DNA of 64,000 bases, from NCBI RefSeq assembly GCF_014805625.2, contig NW_023998433.1, forward strand, positions 6,241,883 through 6,305,882, read 5' to 3'. A program made the translations under genes and the position numbers. This DNA is from Glossina fuscipes. Lineage: Eukaryota > Arthropoda > Insecta > Diptera > Glossinidae. Below, in pieces: positions 1 through 12,765 of this stretch. The first letter of the stretch is position 1, and every line of letters starts with the position of its first letter. The notes under the pieces are model-generated. The model saw only the letters and a program-made list of their open reading frames with translations. It had not been told where the DNA came from and did not search any database.

Positions 1-308
1 TAGCTATTTCTTCAAACTGTTTCGCTAAATGGTAGTGTACCAAAGACGTGGATGGAAAATATTATCACAATTTTTGTCGGCTTCTTTGTTTTTAAAATTA
101 CCTGTTAAACATAATTTTCAAGTGGTCGGCGACTTAAGCCGTGGTTATTATTTAAAGAAGATTATTAGCTGAAGAATGTCTTTATTTAAAATTAATTATT
201 AATTGCTTGGGTTAATTTTAGTTACCGAATTCTACGGGTAAAAATGAGTAAAACAATGTACCTTACGGTTAAATTCAATAGTTTTGACTTTTCTCTGCAT
301 AAAATAAC

Positions 309-570
309 AGTTTTCCATTTAATATTATTGATTTATGCAGCGTACGCCGACGCTAATCGCATGAATCGGTAAAAATTGCATTTTTGACCTTTGTTGTTTA
401 TTTGAAGAAATCTGCTGCCGAAGCCCATCAAACACGAGAGGGTTATGGTGATACTGCTTCGGTTTTGGTTTCAACGGTCTAAAAGTGGTGACACGAATTG
501 ACTGAAGTAGTAATTTTTTGGCCATTTGTTGCAAGAGTTGTCGAGAGTACACTGTTGCACGCATTAGCGC
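309..570 (+). mobile_element. Mos1-like mariner relic, internally deleted
   Basis: The + strand reads LKKSAAEAHQTREGYGDTAS and, after a one-base frame change, RFWFQRSKSGDTN. These match the N-terminal helix-turn-helix region of mauritiana-subfamily (Mos1-like) mariner transposases. Directly afterwards comes a piece resembling the region just before the WEVLPH motif near the C-terminus (ARVVEST), so the central catalytic part is missing. A second copy with the same junction lies inverted at 12312-12765, and the similarity begins about base 309. The frame is full of stops and cannot encode transposase. The match was made by eye. Confidence 0.6.
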
Positions 571-814
571 AAGAGGCTGATCGACCTCATTCGAACCTAT
601 TTTCATTAAAAACTTTTTGCTCGAAAATCATCGTATGGGTTTTAGGTGGTTGAAAGGATCCGAGCTTGGCAATTAAGCCACAGCGCCAGCACTTTCCAGC
701 TGAGTGCTATTAACGCATCGTGAACCGGTGTTACTGTCTAGACTATTGGACAGATCTCACGTAAAAAAGTAACCTTATGTTTCCTTGTACTATTACGTTA
801 GTTTTGTACAGAAC

Positions 815-1090
815 GATCGGTTCAACTCCCTTACTTGTTGTTGGTAGAGCTTCTTGTTAACCGCTTCACTAAACATTAATAAGGGACCGCACTTTTCTGG
901 GCTCGGCGATTTAGTTTCGCAATCAATGTGGACGACACGTCTTGATCTACCCATGAATTTTTTCCGTCTGCAATTATCAAAATAGATTTACTTTTCATCC
1001 CTAATGAGGATATGATGCAAAAACGATTTCTTTTGTGTATCGGTCTGACAAAGAAATTGTATCGGCGATTTCTCTTTCTTTGACACAATA
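815..1090 (-). pseudogene. mariner transposase fragment, first-aspartate region
   Basis: The - strand reads KSFLHHILIRDEK, a stop, then IYFDN. This is the mariner block around the first catalytic aspartate (usual form FLHRI.TGDEKWIYFDN). It is followed by NSWVDQDVSSTLIAKLNRR and, after frame changes, YQQQVRELNRSF, both in the order found in mariner proteins. Several indels and stops show it is long dead. It points the opposite way to the N-terminal relic at 309-570, so it is either a separate copy or the product of an inversion. Confidence 0.6.
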
Positions 1091-3800
1091 CTCGACATAT
1101 TCATTGTTTGGAAAACAATTTTTACGTTATAATTTTTATGACGGCATTATAACGGCTTATTACTGTCACGAGTGCACATTATACACAAAAGAACTGAATT
1201 TCAAACATGAATGCGTTTACACTATTGTAACATTGACAAACATGTATGTCCTCAGGACCATTTATGCGCAAATTCCAATTTGGTATTTACGTCCCCAGTA
1301 AAGAAAAGTTTTATCAAAAAAATACTTCGGCAATTCGAAAACTGTAGGAAATTGTTTAAATTGACACAAAAAGTAATTGATTAACCTCTTGTTTTAATCG
1401 TAACGATAAGTACTGAGGGCATAAAATCACTGAAATTTTTGTAGAACAACAATTAAAATGTTACCTCCGTATGGCTATGTAACTAACAGCTTTCGTTGTT
1501 GCTTTTTTTATAAAAAGAGAGAAAGAAAAATAAGGAAAACTGAAATTGAAGCTGGGACTAAAACTAACCTTCATGTTTTCTGACTTCACTCTGGATATCT
1601 TTTGCATCATTAAAAATTTAAATGAAACCTTAATTTCAACGGACTTTGTTTCATTTTCGATTAATTAAGAAAATTTATGAAAAAGAAAACAAAACATCCA
1701 AAACAAAATAAATATATATATAAAAAGCAAAAAAAGGATGGACAAATAAAAGAAAATATCATACAACAAATTAAATGTCGCCAACCAGTCTACCTGTTAG
1801 TGAAAAAGCCATATCTGCATGGGGAATAAAATTCGATTAACAAGTTGAAAGACAAGGAATGAACGGAAAAGAATTAACAGCCCATCGATATAAACAAACC
1901 TAAATAAAAATAACTTTGATTTCTTTTTTTATCCTTTTGTTATTGGTACTTTTTCTTTTTGTTCCTTTAGCTAATTAACTTTGAGTTTTATGAGAGCTCT
2001 TCTTCGTATGTTTAATTTCATTTTTATTCAAAGATGTCTAAACACACATACGCGCGCGCACAGTAACATATTTATGGCCAAAAAAGGCGAAAGGTTTACT
2101 GCATGTAAGTGTTGCGTACGCATGCGTAAATATCGAACGATAGCTGATGACATTACAAAGAGCGCTTGGAAGCAAGATCGCATTTCCTTTGATGGTGGAT
2201 TGGGGATGCATTAAAGTTAGCATTTATATGGTAAAGGAAATAAAATCAAATTGTAAACGAAAAGAAAAAAAAAATATCCGAAACAAAAAGCGGCGTAATT
2301 AACATAACAAAGAACTGACAATTTGAAAATTTATTGATATTTTCGAGGACGGACATATTTTTGACAAAAAATTAACTAAATAAAACCCACCTGTATCCGA
2401 AAATAATTATAAGCCCCTAGGTATTCGTTTTTTGAAACCGTAAACAGTGGGTTCTCATATGCACCGTAAAAAAGCAGGGAAGCAGACCGAGCTCTTTACA
2501 AGACTTGCAACATACAAAAACATCTTTATTTTTTAGATGCCCCATCGCGACTAAGCAATTGAACGAAAAGATACCTCTTTATCCTTCCGAATCAAGTCAA
2601 GGAAGAAGTTACATTTTATTTTAGTCGAATTTAATAATGGCGCCTGTACTAGATTGTGTTCGCTATTAACATCGACACAACATAAAATCGTATATGTGGA
2701 CTTTCTTATTTTTACACAACTTTATATGTAACTTTGCGAAATAAACAAAACGTGCATTTTTCAATATGTTTCTAAAATTGTCCAACGTACTATTTATGGT
2801 TAGCAGTCCTCTTGTGACTACCTAAACCTGCAATCAACCAGCTCTCTGTTCCAGAACTTTCAGAAACGTTTAAAGAAAGCAGTTGGACTGCCATCAAATT
2901 TCTTGCTAGTGATTCATGGCGGATGGTGACATCGAGCATGACTTACCTCTAAAAATCTTATTAGCATCGATTGGATTAACCTGTTTTCTAGAAGCGGAAG
3001 CACTTTAAGACCACTGCAAACTCCTCCTAGTAGGTTTTTTCTTTGCACGACGGAAATATCTTTAAAATCCTACCCAAAATGTTCTAATAAAGTGAACGAA
3101 TGCCAATAATATTCGGTTACTATTGGACGACTTGCTTAACTTTCCAGGATAAAGGCAAGAAAGATGTCAATACCTTTTGTGATGAGACTCTTTTACTGAG
3201 ATACTTTCACTGATTTAGCAAAAATTTAACGGTTGAACTAAAGATTTTTCCTTTTTACAGTTATTCTTACACGCAGTCATCTCACGTGACTTGGAGAATA
3301 ACTGCTTTATTATTATTAGAGGAATAGGTAAAGCACATAAGAGTTTCAATTGACTCGAGAAACTTTTGCGAACCCTTTCTTTCGGTGAACTCATATGAAA
3401 TAAAACCAGATATAGACATTTTAGTCCGACAAGGCTGATAAACTACCAACAATTGTACTTCCACCTAAGGACATATTTTTTATGGGAATCCTTACTTGGA
3501 ATGGGGCGCAAAACTTAAACTCATCTGGTCTAATTAATCTTCTTACCAAAAATATTATTACTCTTCACATATTGTCGTCAGAAAGTAAAAAAACTTAGAC
3601 TTTGTTCCCCTACAAAGGCTTACTTATTAGACGTATCTTTAGACCGATTGAGTTAAGAAAAATATACCTATATAGCCCAAATAAGGTAGGGACACAAAAT
3701 GGCTAACTTTCCATGAGTAACATACCTTTCTATGGGATAAGACGTACAAAATAAACCTACATAACTTTTTAATCAATTCTCATTGTGAAACATTAACATG
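1091..3800. other. AT-rich non-coding DNA
   Basis: I see no convincing coding region here. Open frames are short and lack recognisable motifs. A short (AT)n run lies near 1712-1723 and alternating CGCG/CACA near 2046-2062. The stretch lies far downstream of ara and could hold regulatory DNA, but nothing in the sequence proves that. Confidence 0.5.
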
Positions 3801-4629
3801 TAAGAAAATTAAATTCGGACTGAATATTTTACACCCATCACTGTTATCCTAAAAAACCAAAAGTAGTAAGAGAAGATAATTTTCATACTCTATAATGTAG
3901 AGTAGGCGCAGTTGATTTTTTCTATTTTCAAAATAAAAGTTTTAGTCGTATAGGCATGTGAGCATTGTGGGTGCGTCCTTTAATAATTTCAGGTCACTTC
4001 CAAATTCTTTTACATATTTGTAGGCGATATCTTCGTTTTCACTAACGGCAGAATGTTTACCACAAATACTATAAATTTACGCAAATAGGCAGATGGATAG
4101 ACAATGTATTAGGTATATTCCAAATTTAAAACTGACCAAGTATTTATACACTTCGTAGGGTTCTTGAAGCTTGCTTCTGCGTGTTATAAAGGTATTGAAA
4201 AAACAATCAAATTTTGATACACTATAATGTTGGGTAGGAGTGATCAATTTTTTCCATTTTTGTGCACAAATATTACAGTACCGCCCACAGAATATGCGTT
4301 CCAATTTTTGCGCATTTATTTGCTCAGTTTTTTATTCGTTTGGAAAAACACAGGTGTTCTAGGGTTACGTGTTGCTGTAAGCGTGTCCTTTAACCAATTT
4401 GACCCATTTTCAACAGCACCCTGAGTGTAAGCACTTGCACCGTTTCTGCCGAATTGGAAGTCGATGTCTTCGTTTTTGCGGGCTGTTTACAACAGACATT
4501 AAACAGATGGACAGACGAACCAATGAACGTGCCCAAGGCAATTCAGAATTTGATGCTGCTCAGGAATATATGTGCTTCGTTTTGACAAAATGATTATAAC
4601 CCTCATCTCCCGGTGATGGGTATAAAAAC
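3801..4629 (+). repeat. dispersed TAAGAAAATTA-headed repeat, copy 1
   Basis: It starts with TAAGAAAATTAAATTCGG, followed by a TTTACACCCATCACTG-type segment. It ends with the tail TTTTGACAAAATGATTATAA, then CCCTCATCTCCCGGTGATGG and GTATAAAA. An ACAGATGGACAGACGAAC motif sits internally. The same head, middle and tail recur at 24289-25099, 45312-45898 and, inverted, 52960-53620. No coding capacity is evident, so it looks like a non-autonomous transposon. I cannot assign a superfamily. Confidence 0.6.
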
Positions 4630-6690
4630 TTTCGAAATTTTAATATTCAATCTTGAATCTTAAAGTCAAAGTCCTTAACTAAAACTTTTTTAGGAAAAAA
4701 AAGGTAGAACTTTTCGATTCGTCTAGATAGAAGAAAAGATAGTTAAATGATAGTGAAGAAACGCTGTAAGATTTTAGAGACAAGCAAGTGCAATTTTGAG
4801 TGTCTCTAAAAAAAATTTCAATAATTTGCATTAAAGAAGCCATGAAATATCAGAACTAAATAAATCCTGCACGAGTATTGAAATAAACCGAGGCATATGT
4901 GTCAAAAAATATGTATGAAAACTTTAAGAGTTTGTCTTTTTTTCATTCCGTCAATTTATACGTCCTATAAAAAAGCGTTTGGAAGTAATTATCTATCTCT
5001 CGGTTATTCTGTTCAATATATATATATATATTTTATATATATTTAATATGTAAACATATTTTAATTGAAAGTAAATTGCAAGTGTGTACTCAAAGAATAT
5101 TGAATGCTGTTGTGTAGGGACGATTTGCGTTCTAATGCGTATATAACTTTATTACCTCGTTACTCCATCTTCCACTTCGGGGATTTCGGTTTGTCAACAA
5201 CACATCGTTAACGACGTTAATTTTATTGTTTTCAATGACATTTATTATATGATAAAATGAGCATAGCTTTATATCGGTTTGATTATTTGTGTGTTTGTGT
5301 ATGTCTATGCATATGTGCTTTGTAAAGATTAATGTTTGTACTAAATCTTACAATCAAAAAAGAAAGCGTAAAGATTCTTAGAGACATTGAATTCCTCGGT
5401 GTGCTTGTTGCCGGTAAATCCTCTGCTTTTATTTCGAATTGGAGCGACAGTTGGACTTATGTATTTTTTTTTTTTTTTAATATATTTAATTCTTTTAAAA
5501 CGTTTTCTCTTATCTTGTTTCAAGTTTGTTGCTTTTGCTGTTAACCATACCTAATTACATATAAACTTAACTATCTCTAGATACGTGCATATGTTCATCT
5601 TTTGTTTTAATCGTTGCGGTTGTTATTGTTGCTGTTACGTTTTATTCTATGACGGGAATTTGTGTTTTGGTTCTTTTTTCTTAATTTACCCAACTGCTTC
5701 TCAGTGTTTTTCTGTTTTTCATAATATTGTCTATTTTATCTTGTACAGATTTAATTTTTTGTTCAGTTCTTGCTGTTGTGTTCTTCCTCTTTACTATTAA
5801 AACGATTATGCATTTTGTCAGTTGATTGAAGTTATCTTTATGGTATTTTCTGTTTGTTGCCGTTTCTGTTGCCCAATATATGTAAGCGTGAGTGTATAAA
5901 GTTTACACTGGCTATTCTTTCTATTTCATCTTCGCCTTTTGTTGTTGCTTTGGTTGCTTTATTTTTTTGCCGATTGGTTCGGAGACACGTTGTCTACCCA
6001 GGTTGTGAAAGACTATTTTTCAAGCCTAATGGAAATTTCATGTTATCTTCTCTTTCCTTTTTTTTGTTTTTCTTTGCATCAAAACTGCTTTTCGGCGAAG
6101 GTATGCATTGCGGCGGTGTAAGCAATCATACTACACCATGCAGAACACATACGAATAACGTTCTTGTTTGGGCTCTCTAGCTATTCGCTGGTTAATATTT
6201 TTCTGTATTGTTATTTAGATATGCAAGCGTTGGTGTATTGGTCAGTGTTGTCTTAAAACAAATGATTATGTTTGTGGATATGTTTAATGATCGAATCTAA
6301 TCATTTATTTATTCGTAAATGTTATGAAGGTTTAAGTGTTGCAATAGTTTTTTTTTTTTTTCTTTTCTTAAAAAGAATAAGCGAGAAAACTTTTAGATAA
6401 TTTGAACTTAGACCTTTACGTGTTCGTAAGTTGCAATTCCTCTTATAAAAAACGTTCAAATCATATATAAATATACTACTATTGTATTACATAAAACCAT
6501 AATCTAATGTGTTACTTGCACTTTCAATAATGATTACAGCACTTTACACAGTAATTTTCCGATCTCACACATATATGACACCACGGTTGATAGGCCCAGA
6601 CTATTTCTGGAGTGTATCAGCCTTCAGACGATGCGTGTCAAAATTTCATGACATTTTGACAATTAGATTATAGACTACAGTCGTGATACC
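4630..6690. other. AT/T-rich non-coding DNA
   Basis: There is an (AT)n-rich tract near 5019-5045 and several poly-T runs (5466-5479, 6348-6362). The T-rich open frames on the + strand (5332-6180) are dominated by Phe, Leu, Cys and Tyr codons from low-complexity sequence, and I do not regard them as genes. Confidence 0.5.
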
Positions 6691-7335
6691 AACACCAGTT
6701 TTGAAAAAGGATTCCATATGTTGATTAAACATTGTTATTTGATTGGGAAGAGTGCTGCTGAGCCACACGTTGACGTTGCGAAGGTTTTGACCAGAGAAAT
6801 CAACTGTTATGACTAATTTTCTGAATTTAACAGCTATCGTACAAATATTGATGATGCTAAACGGTCTGGTCGTCCCAAAACCGGTAGCTGTGCAAGAAAC
6901 CCGCAAACTGAATTTACGTGGAATAACTGATATCTTAAAGATATCAGACGTTAGTGTATTAAATATTTTGTCTGAATATTTGTCCATGATAAAACTCTGC
7001 TTGAAATAAGTGTCGTGTTTGCTAACTTTAAATAACAATGTGTTGATAATTCAGACCGCTGGTTGGCGCTGTTTAGGCAAAATAAAAGGGATTTTTCATT
7101 CGGTATGCGACAATAAACGAAACATGAATTAATCATTACACGTTAGAATTAAATCGGCAGTTCGTGGAGTTGCAATCAACGCGTGTGCCCAAAGTGACGA
7201 AAAAACCACCGTCCTAGAGAACAATCGTAAATTGTAAACTAATTGTCAGAATGTCGTAAAATTTTGACCCATTTCGTTTGGGTGCTGGTATTGTTCATAA
7301 ATTATATGGGCCTGTCACCAGTGTTGTCGTATATG
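6690..7335 (+). mobile_element. Himar1-like (irritans-type) mariner relic
   Basis: Successive + strand pieces follow the order of an irritans/Himar1-type mariner transposase. First comes GFHMLIKHCYLIGKSAAE, then FSEFNSYRTNIDDAKRSGRP, the start of the protein. LRGITDILKISDVSV and SEYLSMIKLCLK form the second helix-turn-helix. A degraded stretch then corresponds to the 'VDDSERCL.LF.RN..EF' and 'DETW.HH' region. The last block near 7255-7310 resembles the 'GKVMA..FWDAHGI' segment. Frameshifts and stops separate the pieces, and no terminal repeats were identified. It is non-functional. Confidence 0.6.
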
Positions 7336-7429
7336 TGTTGGCTAGGAGACTTATTCAGTGATGTTATAATTACTTACTATAGGAAGTATATTAGAACTTT
7401 GGTTACGCATAGAAATATGCATCGGCATT

Positions 7430-7775
7430 AGAGTAGAAGATGCAGAGGTTAATTAAACAATTAAGGGAGGCTGGTTCAACCAGTGATCTTAAATATTTGG
7501 CACTCCTTCAAGATAAAATATTGAACTAGGGAGATTTCCTGTGAACATTGCTGAGCGCCGCGATCAACAATTGAACGTGTTAATAAGCTCTCTAAAGCAG
7601 ATTTTCATGAAAGTATTACATCATAGCCATGCTTATAATCTTCAATCAGCTCAAGAATCGAAGCCTACTGACCACGCACAACGATTGGAGTTCGTGGAAT
7701 AGTTTATAGAACAACAGCAATTGGATGCTGATTTTTCAAACAAAAATGGAGTACGTATGAGCCAATAAAATTTTC
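7430..7775 (+). mobile_element. IS630/Tc-type transposase relic
   Basis: The + strand carries MQRLIKQLREAGSTSDLK, typical of the DNA-binding N-terminus of IS630/Tc3-like transposases. Later comes QSAQESKPTDHAQRLEFVE, a stop, then FIEQQQLDADFSNK. That matches the 'TQELKPTDHAQR..F..WVLEQQ..DADFS' block just before the catalytic domain of this family. The catalytic domain itself is absent after about 7775. It follows the Himar1-like relic in the same orientation, but it belongs to a different family and is probably a separate insertion. Confidence 0.55.
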
Positions 7776-10700
7776 GAAGTCATTTACTTGAGAGACTATG
7801 ATACACATCGCTTTCCACTTTAAACTAGATATTAAAAAACTAAAAATTGTAAATATCAAACTTAATTTCTTGCGCGAATTTCGGGATGACCTATAGATTG
7901 TATTATACTGTACAAAGTTCCGTCAAACTACTTAAAAATATAATTTCGAATGCTTGCCAATACGAAACAAATAACGAATTGATATTCTCCCTCTTGCGTA
8001 CGTCCGGCTATTGTAAGCAAAGTGACGATATGTACTAATAGACGCGATCCAACCTTGTTGCTTAAATTAGAAAATAATTCGATAGAGAGCTCTCAGTGGA
8101 ATGCACTATAAAAGCATAAATGTTCTATAAAAAAAATCAAGTTACACCAAGTCTGTGTATATGGTATTGCTTCAAAGTCATTTAGTCAAATTTAGACCAA
8201 GTACAGGCAGTTAAAGTGTGGACGGGCTTAATTCAAGATGATAAAAGTCATCGAAAAAGTCACTGACAAACTTACTTGCCATATCTCAACCAGACTATGA
8301 TGGGGTTAAGGCTTGGTGCATTTGTGCGGCAATCAACAGTATCTACATTGGAAAGAACAAAACAAACTTTTAGGAATTAATTACTTATTGTTTTCTCGAA
8401 CATTTATTACAAAATGTATACGGTCCTATTCGTAATATTTTAAAATTTTTAAATAGGTCAAGTTTTGTGCTAAAAGAAACGCCATTTGCTTAACTCGAAA
8501 GGTACTCCTGTAAAATTCTTACAAGTGATGAGCAGCGGATATTTTAAGGTATTTAAAACCCCATACCCATTACCCAAAGTAGGCGAACCACATTTTCCAC
8601 GATAAAGCTAAATATCCGAGGAATCCCCATTTAAAGAAACCAGCTGAGCGCGATGCATTATAATTCGTTCCAACCAAATGAAATCATCACTAAGAAAAGA
8701 TATCAGTAACAATCCATGCAATTGCGGCGAAAAACGGGAGCAATATGCCAAAAATCGAAATATCGTGAATTTTTACTGTGAAGAAATTTCGTCCCATATA
8801 GCAAAACTTGTTCCGGGTTTATTTGTAGTTCTAATATAACACAATGTCCTACCCCATCATCCGTTATCGGCACCCATTACCAATTCCGATTAACGCGGAT
8901 TTCAATAGAGAATTCTTTCCATTCTTATAACGATACTCAAATATGGGTTAGGACAAATCCTTGGCACCCACTACCCAATTGTGAGCGTGCTTTGCAGAGG
9001 CCAATGTTTTACAATCTCAGACTAGATCTGTAGAGTTAAGTTTCAGGTTTCGGTCTCAATTTATGTAATTGTAAGTTTTTCAGCAACAGGCCAACAACTA
9101 GCCGCAGCAGTAGCTAGGCGGACATGAACAAATCGGCATAAAAACTTAGCTCAATAAAAAATTTGTGTTCTTTATACGGCGAATCTAAACTCAACGAATC
9201 ACTTAATTACGCAGATGTATGCCTTACTGGTTTCCATTTGCTGAAATAAAAATGTCCATTAAATCTATCGCGTAAGTATTTGCCAATATCAATATCTTGA
9301 AACAAAGTATTGTAAATGGAAGGAAATACAGTGTAATTTCTAATACGGAGAACCTAAGAATTTTTGCCCAGATATTTATTATTATTATAAAATATTTTTT
9401 TTTACTTTGTTTTTTTTTTTTTTTTGCTTTTATAAAAATTCTCTAAAGATTCTAAGAAGAAAAATAAATTTTGACCAATTACTTTGGATTCTATTAAAAA
9501 CACCCATTTGCATATAAGTGATACTACATGTATGTGTGCTCTTAAGTGTTTTAAATGAAAAAGCAATTCTCTGGAAATTTTAACAAATTTTCATATTTAT
9601 TTGATTATATTCACACTCAATTATAAAATTCCATAGGAATAAATACCAAATTTGTTGAAAATAATTAAAAAGAAATTCTTTCTTAAGATATAAGCTCATA
9701 TATACATATAAGCATACATATGGTGAATATATGGACATATATAGTGTTTATCTATGCGCACTATATGTAGTCTATATGCATGCGTGCAGGCACATAAGAA
9801 GGCACAATAACAAGACGCTCGAGGTATATAAAGCCAAGCTAGCAAGTACACAGAGTAAGTCAGCAAGGTGTTGAAGACAATGTATTCAGAGAATATTTAA
9901 AATTTGTCGTTTTTAATAGATAAAATGTTTCTACTGACGTACGCATATATGTGTATCTATCATGTATATACATGCATATATAAATGTATGTAAATACCAT
10001 TGCATTATTTCTATATTTGCGTAAGTATTTGGTTTTAATAAAATAGAAAATTTAAGTAAGACATAACATTTTCATTCCATCTTCATCGTCAGCATCATCA
10101 TCACCAGAGACTTAAAACGTATTAAGAAAGCCGAAGACAACCAGAGACATATGCAGATGTGTCGGAAACGTGAGAACGTGTAGAGCTATGAGTCGGGAAC
10201 CGAGATGAAATGGAATACTAAGCAAAAGGCGTTCTTATAAATTATTGCCTCTACTGTTTGTCATGTATACGAAAATCCCAGTGTCAAAGCCTAGAAATTG
10301 CAACATTCATTCAATACAAAGACGACATTTACACTCACACATATTTATTTAAACATTCACATTAGACTTACTCCCTGAGTTAGATACATCGTTTGAAATG
10401 TGGTAATGGCAATGTTACACTATCAGAACAAGATTTGAACCTTTATTAACAGAAACAACAACAAGAGCAGCATACATAATAATGAAAAACATATATACAT
10501 ACATATGAAATTATATACATATTATTATTATATGTATACAATCACATAATGAATTCAGTTCCAGTAAACACAGGAAATGGCAGAAGATGCTTAAACATAT
10601 TTCTGTATGTCGCACTTACACAAGTTCACTCGTGCTTTTAATGCAATTCTACCAATTAATACTATTCCACTACATAAACAAATAATTTAAATTCGTTTTT

Positions 10701-12311
10701 ATCATTAGTTTGTAGATTTGTGCTTTGTTGTATGCGCCTCATGTACGAGTATCTGCTCTGCATGTCTTTCTATGTAGTAGTTTAATTTAATATGTCAAAT
10801 ACGATATTGTTAAGCTTTATGGTAGAAAATTTATATAGTTGTTGTAGCTGTTGCATGTATACGGAGATTACATAGTTATGTGTTTGAAAATTTTCTTAAA
10901 ATTTTCAAATTTCCGGTGATTTAATGAGCAACACACAAGACATATTATGGAATTATGTTCTCTGTACTCTCTTAGGAAAGGTGGTGATTACGTTATATTA
11001 TGCATGCATGCATGTATGTGTATGTATATATATATGTGTTTATATAAGCACCTATGCTCTCGCAAAATTTTAAGCAAAAGCACTAAACGTTAAAGACATT
11101 AAATTTTCAAAAATTAATTTAGCCCTGCTCTACATATCATATCATATTAACTCAGTTTTTTGTTATCGTTCCAGATCAAAACCTTTTCTTCAATTTTCTT
11201 TTTAAAAATCTCTCTTTGTAGAATACGGAAAAATTATCAATGAGAATATCGTTTAACTGAAAGCTGAAGCCTTTCTCTTAACAATAATTATCGTTAATGG
11301 CTTTTGCAATGAAAGCAACAAACTAAGTAACCCTTGGTTCTCATCCTCAATGGCCATGACCAATGAGAAATCCATATAACGGGTTATTTCTCAGATTATC
11401 CAACCAGTCGTTAACGTTTAAATACCGAACTTGTTTCTGCTTTTTGCCAACTGAATTAATAGCTGAACAGAACATTTCCTTTTAGTTTGCATCCTTTGGA
11501 TTATGATTTTTATAATTATTCAACGAACTGCAGCGCTTAGGCTTCAATGCATTACATGCATAGCGTCAATTAGTTTCAATAACATATAAAAAAAAAAAAA
11601 AAAGTTTATATAGGTATATGTTAAGTGAACTTACCGGGCATTAACACTGAAAGTGATTTCATTGATTTCGTCAAATCATTTCATTTGAAATCCTCAGAGT
11701 TTACGTTGTTTTCAAATCATTAATTTCTTCCACATCCATAAACATGTCAATAATGAATAAGTACGAAAATTGTATTCTTAACTCAGGAAATCATTTGTTG
11801 TTGATTTGTTGACTTGCAGGAGAAGAAGAAGAAGAAGAAAATTGTATTCAGCTTCGGGTTGACTCTTTTATATCCACCACTTTTTTAATAAAAAAAAAAA
11901 ATAAATAAATAAATTGCGATACCCTGTAATATTCAGCACGTGAATATTTTTATGGCTAAATCTAATATATTTTGGGATATAAGTTATAGGCAAAAAATTT
12001 AGCTTTTGTTGTTTTTGAAAACAGAGATCTTTTAAGTAAAATTTCTCCCATATTTAATACCAAATTGCACGCAATAAAAAGAAAGTCCATTACACTTATC
12101 GAAAAATCAAAAAACGGAAGGACAGATATGCTTAGCTGGGCTCAATATTTGCTATTATCAAGAATATATAAACTTTGTAGAGCGTCTACCCCTTCCTCCT
12201 ACGTGCTGCACATATTTTAGCAAAAGTTTTAAATTTCAATCCTATGCAGTATGGGATGGACATGGACGTTTTTCTCCATTCCATTTACAATGTTTTTGGC
12301 GATATCATATT
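7776..12311. other. AT-rich non-coding DNA
   Basis: No gene is recognisable. Features seen include poly-T near 9409-9425, a TATATAAAG box at 9824-9832 without a supporting transcript model, GCATGCATGC and TATA-type simple sequence at 10995-11040, poly-A near 11587-11602, and a GAAGAA run at 11822-11838. The interval 8560-9130 is somewhat less AT-rich but shows no reading frame. Regulatory DNA for the Iroquois gene is plausible but not demonstrated. Confidence 0.45.
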
Positions 12312-12765
12312 AAAAGAACTTATATAAGTTCGGCAGCGATCCACTCACCGACTCATTTTCGCACTTCTTCACCTTTGCAACCCCGCGTGCAAACCAAGCC
12401 ATGCTGCATCGATCTGAACAACCGGTAGTCAGGCGGTTCCAAGTCTAGTGAGTAGGCTGGGTGTGGCAGAACTTCCCATTTGATCTGAAACTGTGTATCC
12501 TGGACCACTCGTGGAACAATTGGCCAAAAAATTACTACTTCAATCGATTCGAGTCACCACTTTTAGACCGCTGAAACTAAAACCGACAATTGGGATATGA
12601 TGGAGCACCATCACCATAGCCTCCTTAACGTGTTTGCTGGGCTTCGGCAGCAGATTTCTTCAAATAAACAATAAAAATAATTAATTCGGAAGAAGAATTT
12701 TGAGCACTTTGTGATTAACGTCGTTTAACGCTATCTAAATCAATAATATTATATGGAAAACTCTT
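12312..12765 (-). mobile_element. Mos1-like mariner relic, same deletion as 309-570
   Basis: Read on the - strand, the unit opens with the TTTTCCATATAATATTATTG region shared with base 309. The KKSAAEA-type N-terminal block follows. It then jumps to ARVVQDT-like sequence, WEVLPHPAYSLDLEPPDYRL and FRSMQHGL, the C-terminal DDE region of Mos1-like transposases (normal form YSPDLAPSDYHLF). The centre is missing at the same point as in the 309-570 copy. Stops are frequent. The right end abuts the tail of the LINE at 12766-14694. Confidence 0.65.

Noticed and set aside
5332..6180. Overlapping + strand open frames rich in Phe, Leu and Cys
   Set aside because: They follow T-rich low-complexity DNA, overlap in several frames and show no motif.
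9820..9865. TATATAAAG followed about 30 bases later by TCAGC, promoter-like
   Set aside because: No transcript or reading frame follows, and such matches are common in AT-rich DNA.
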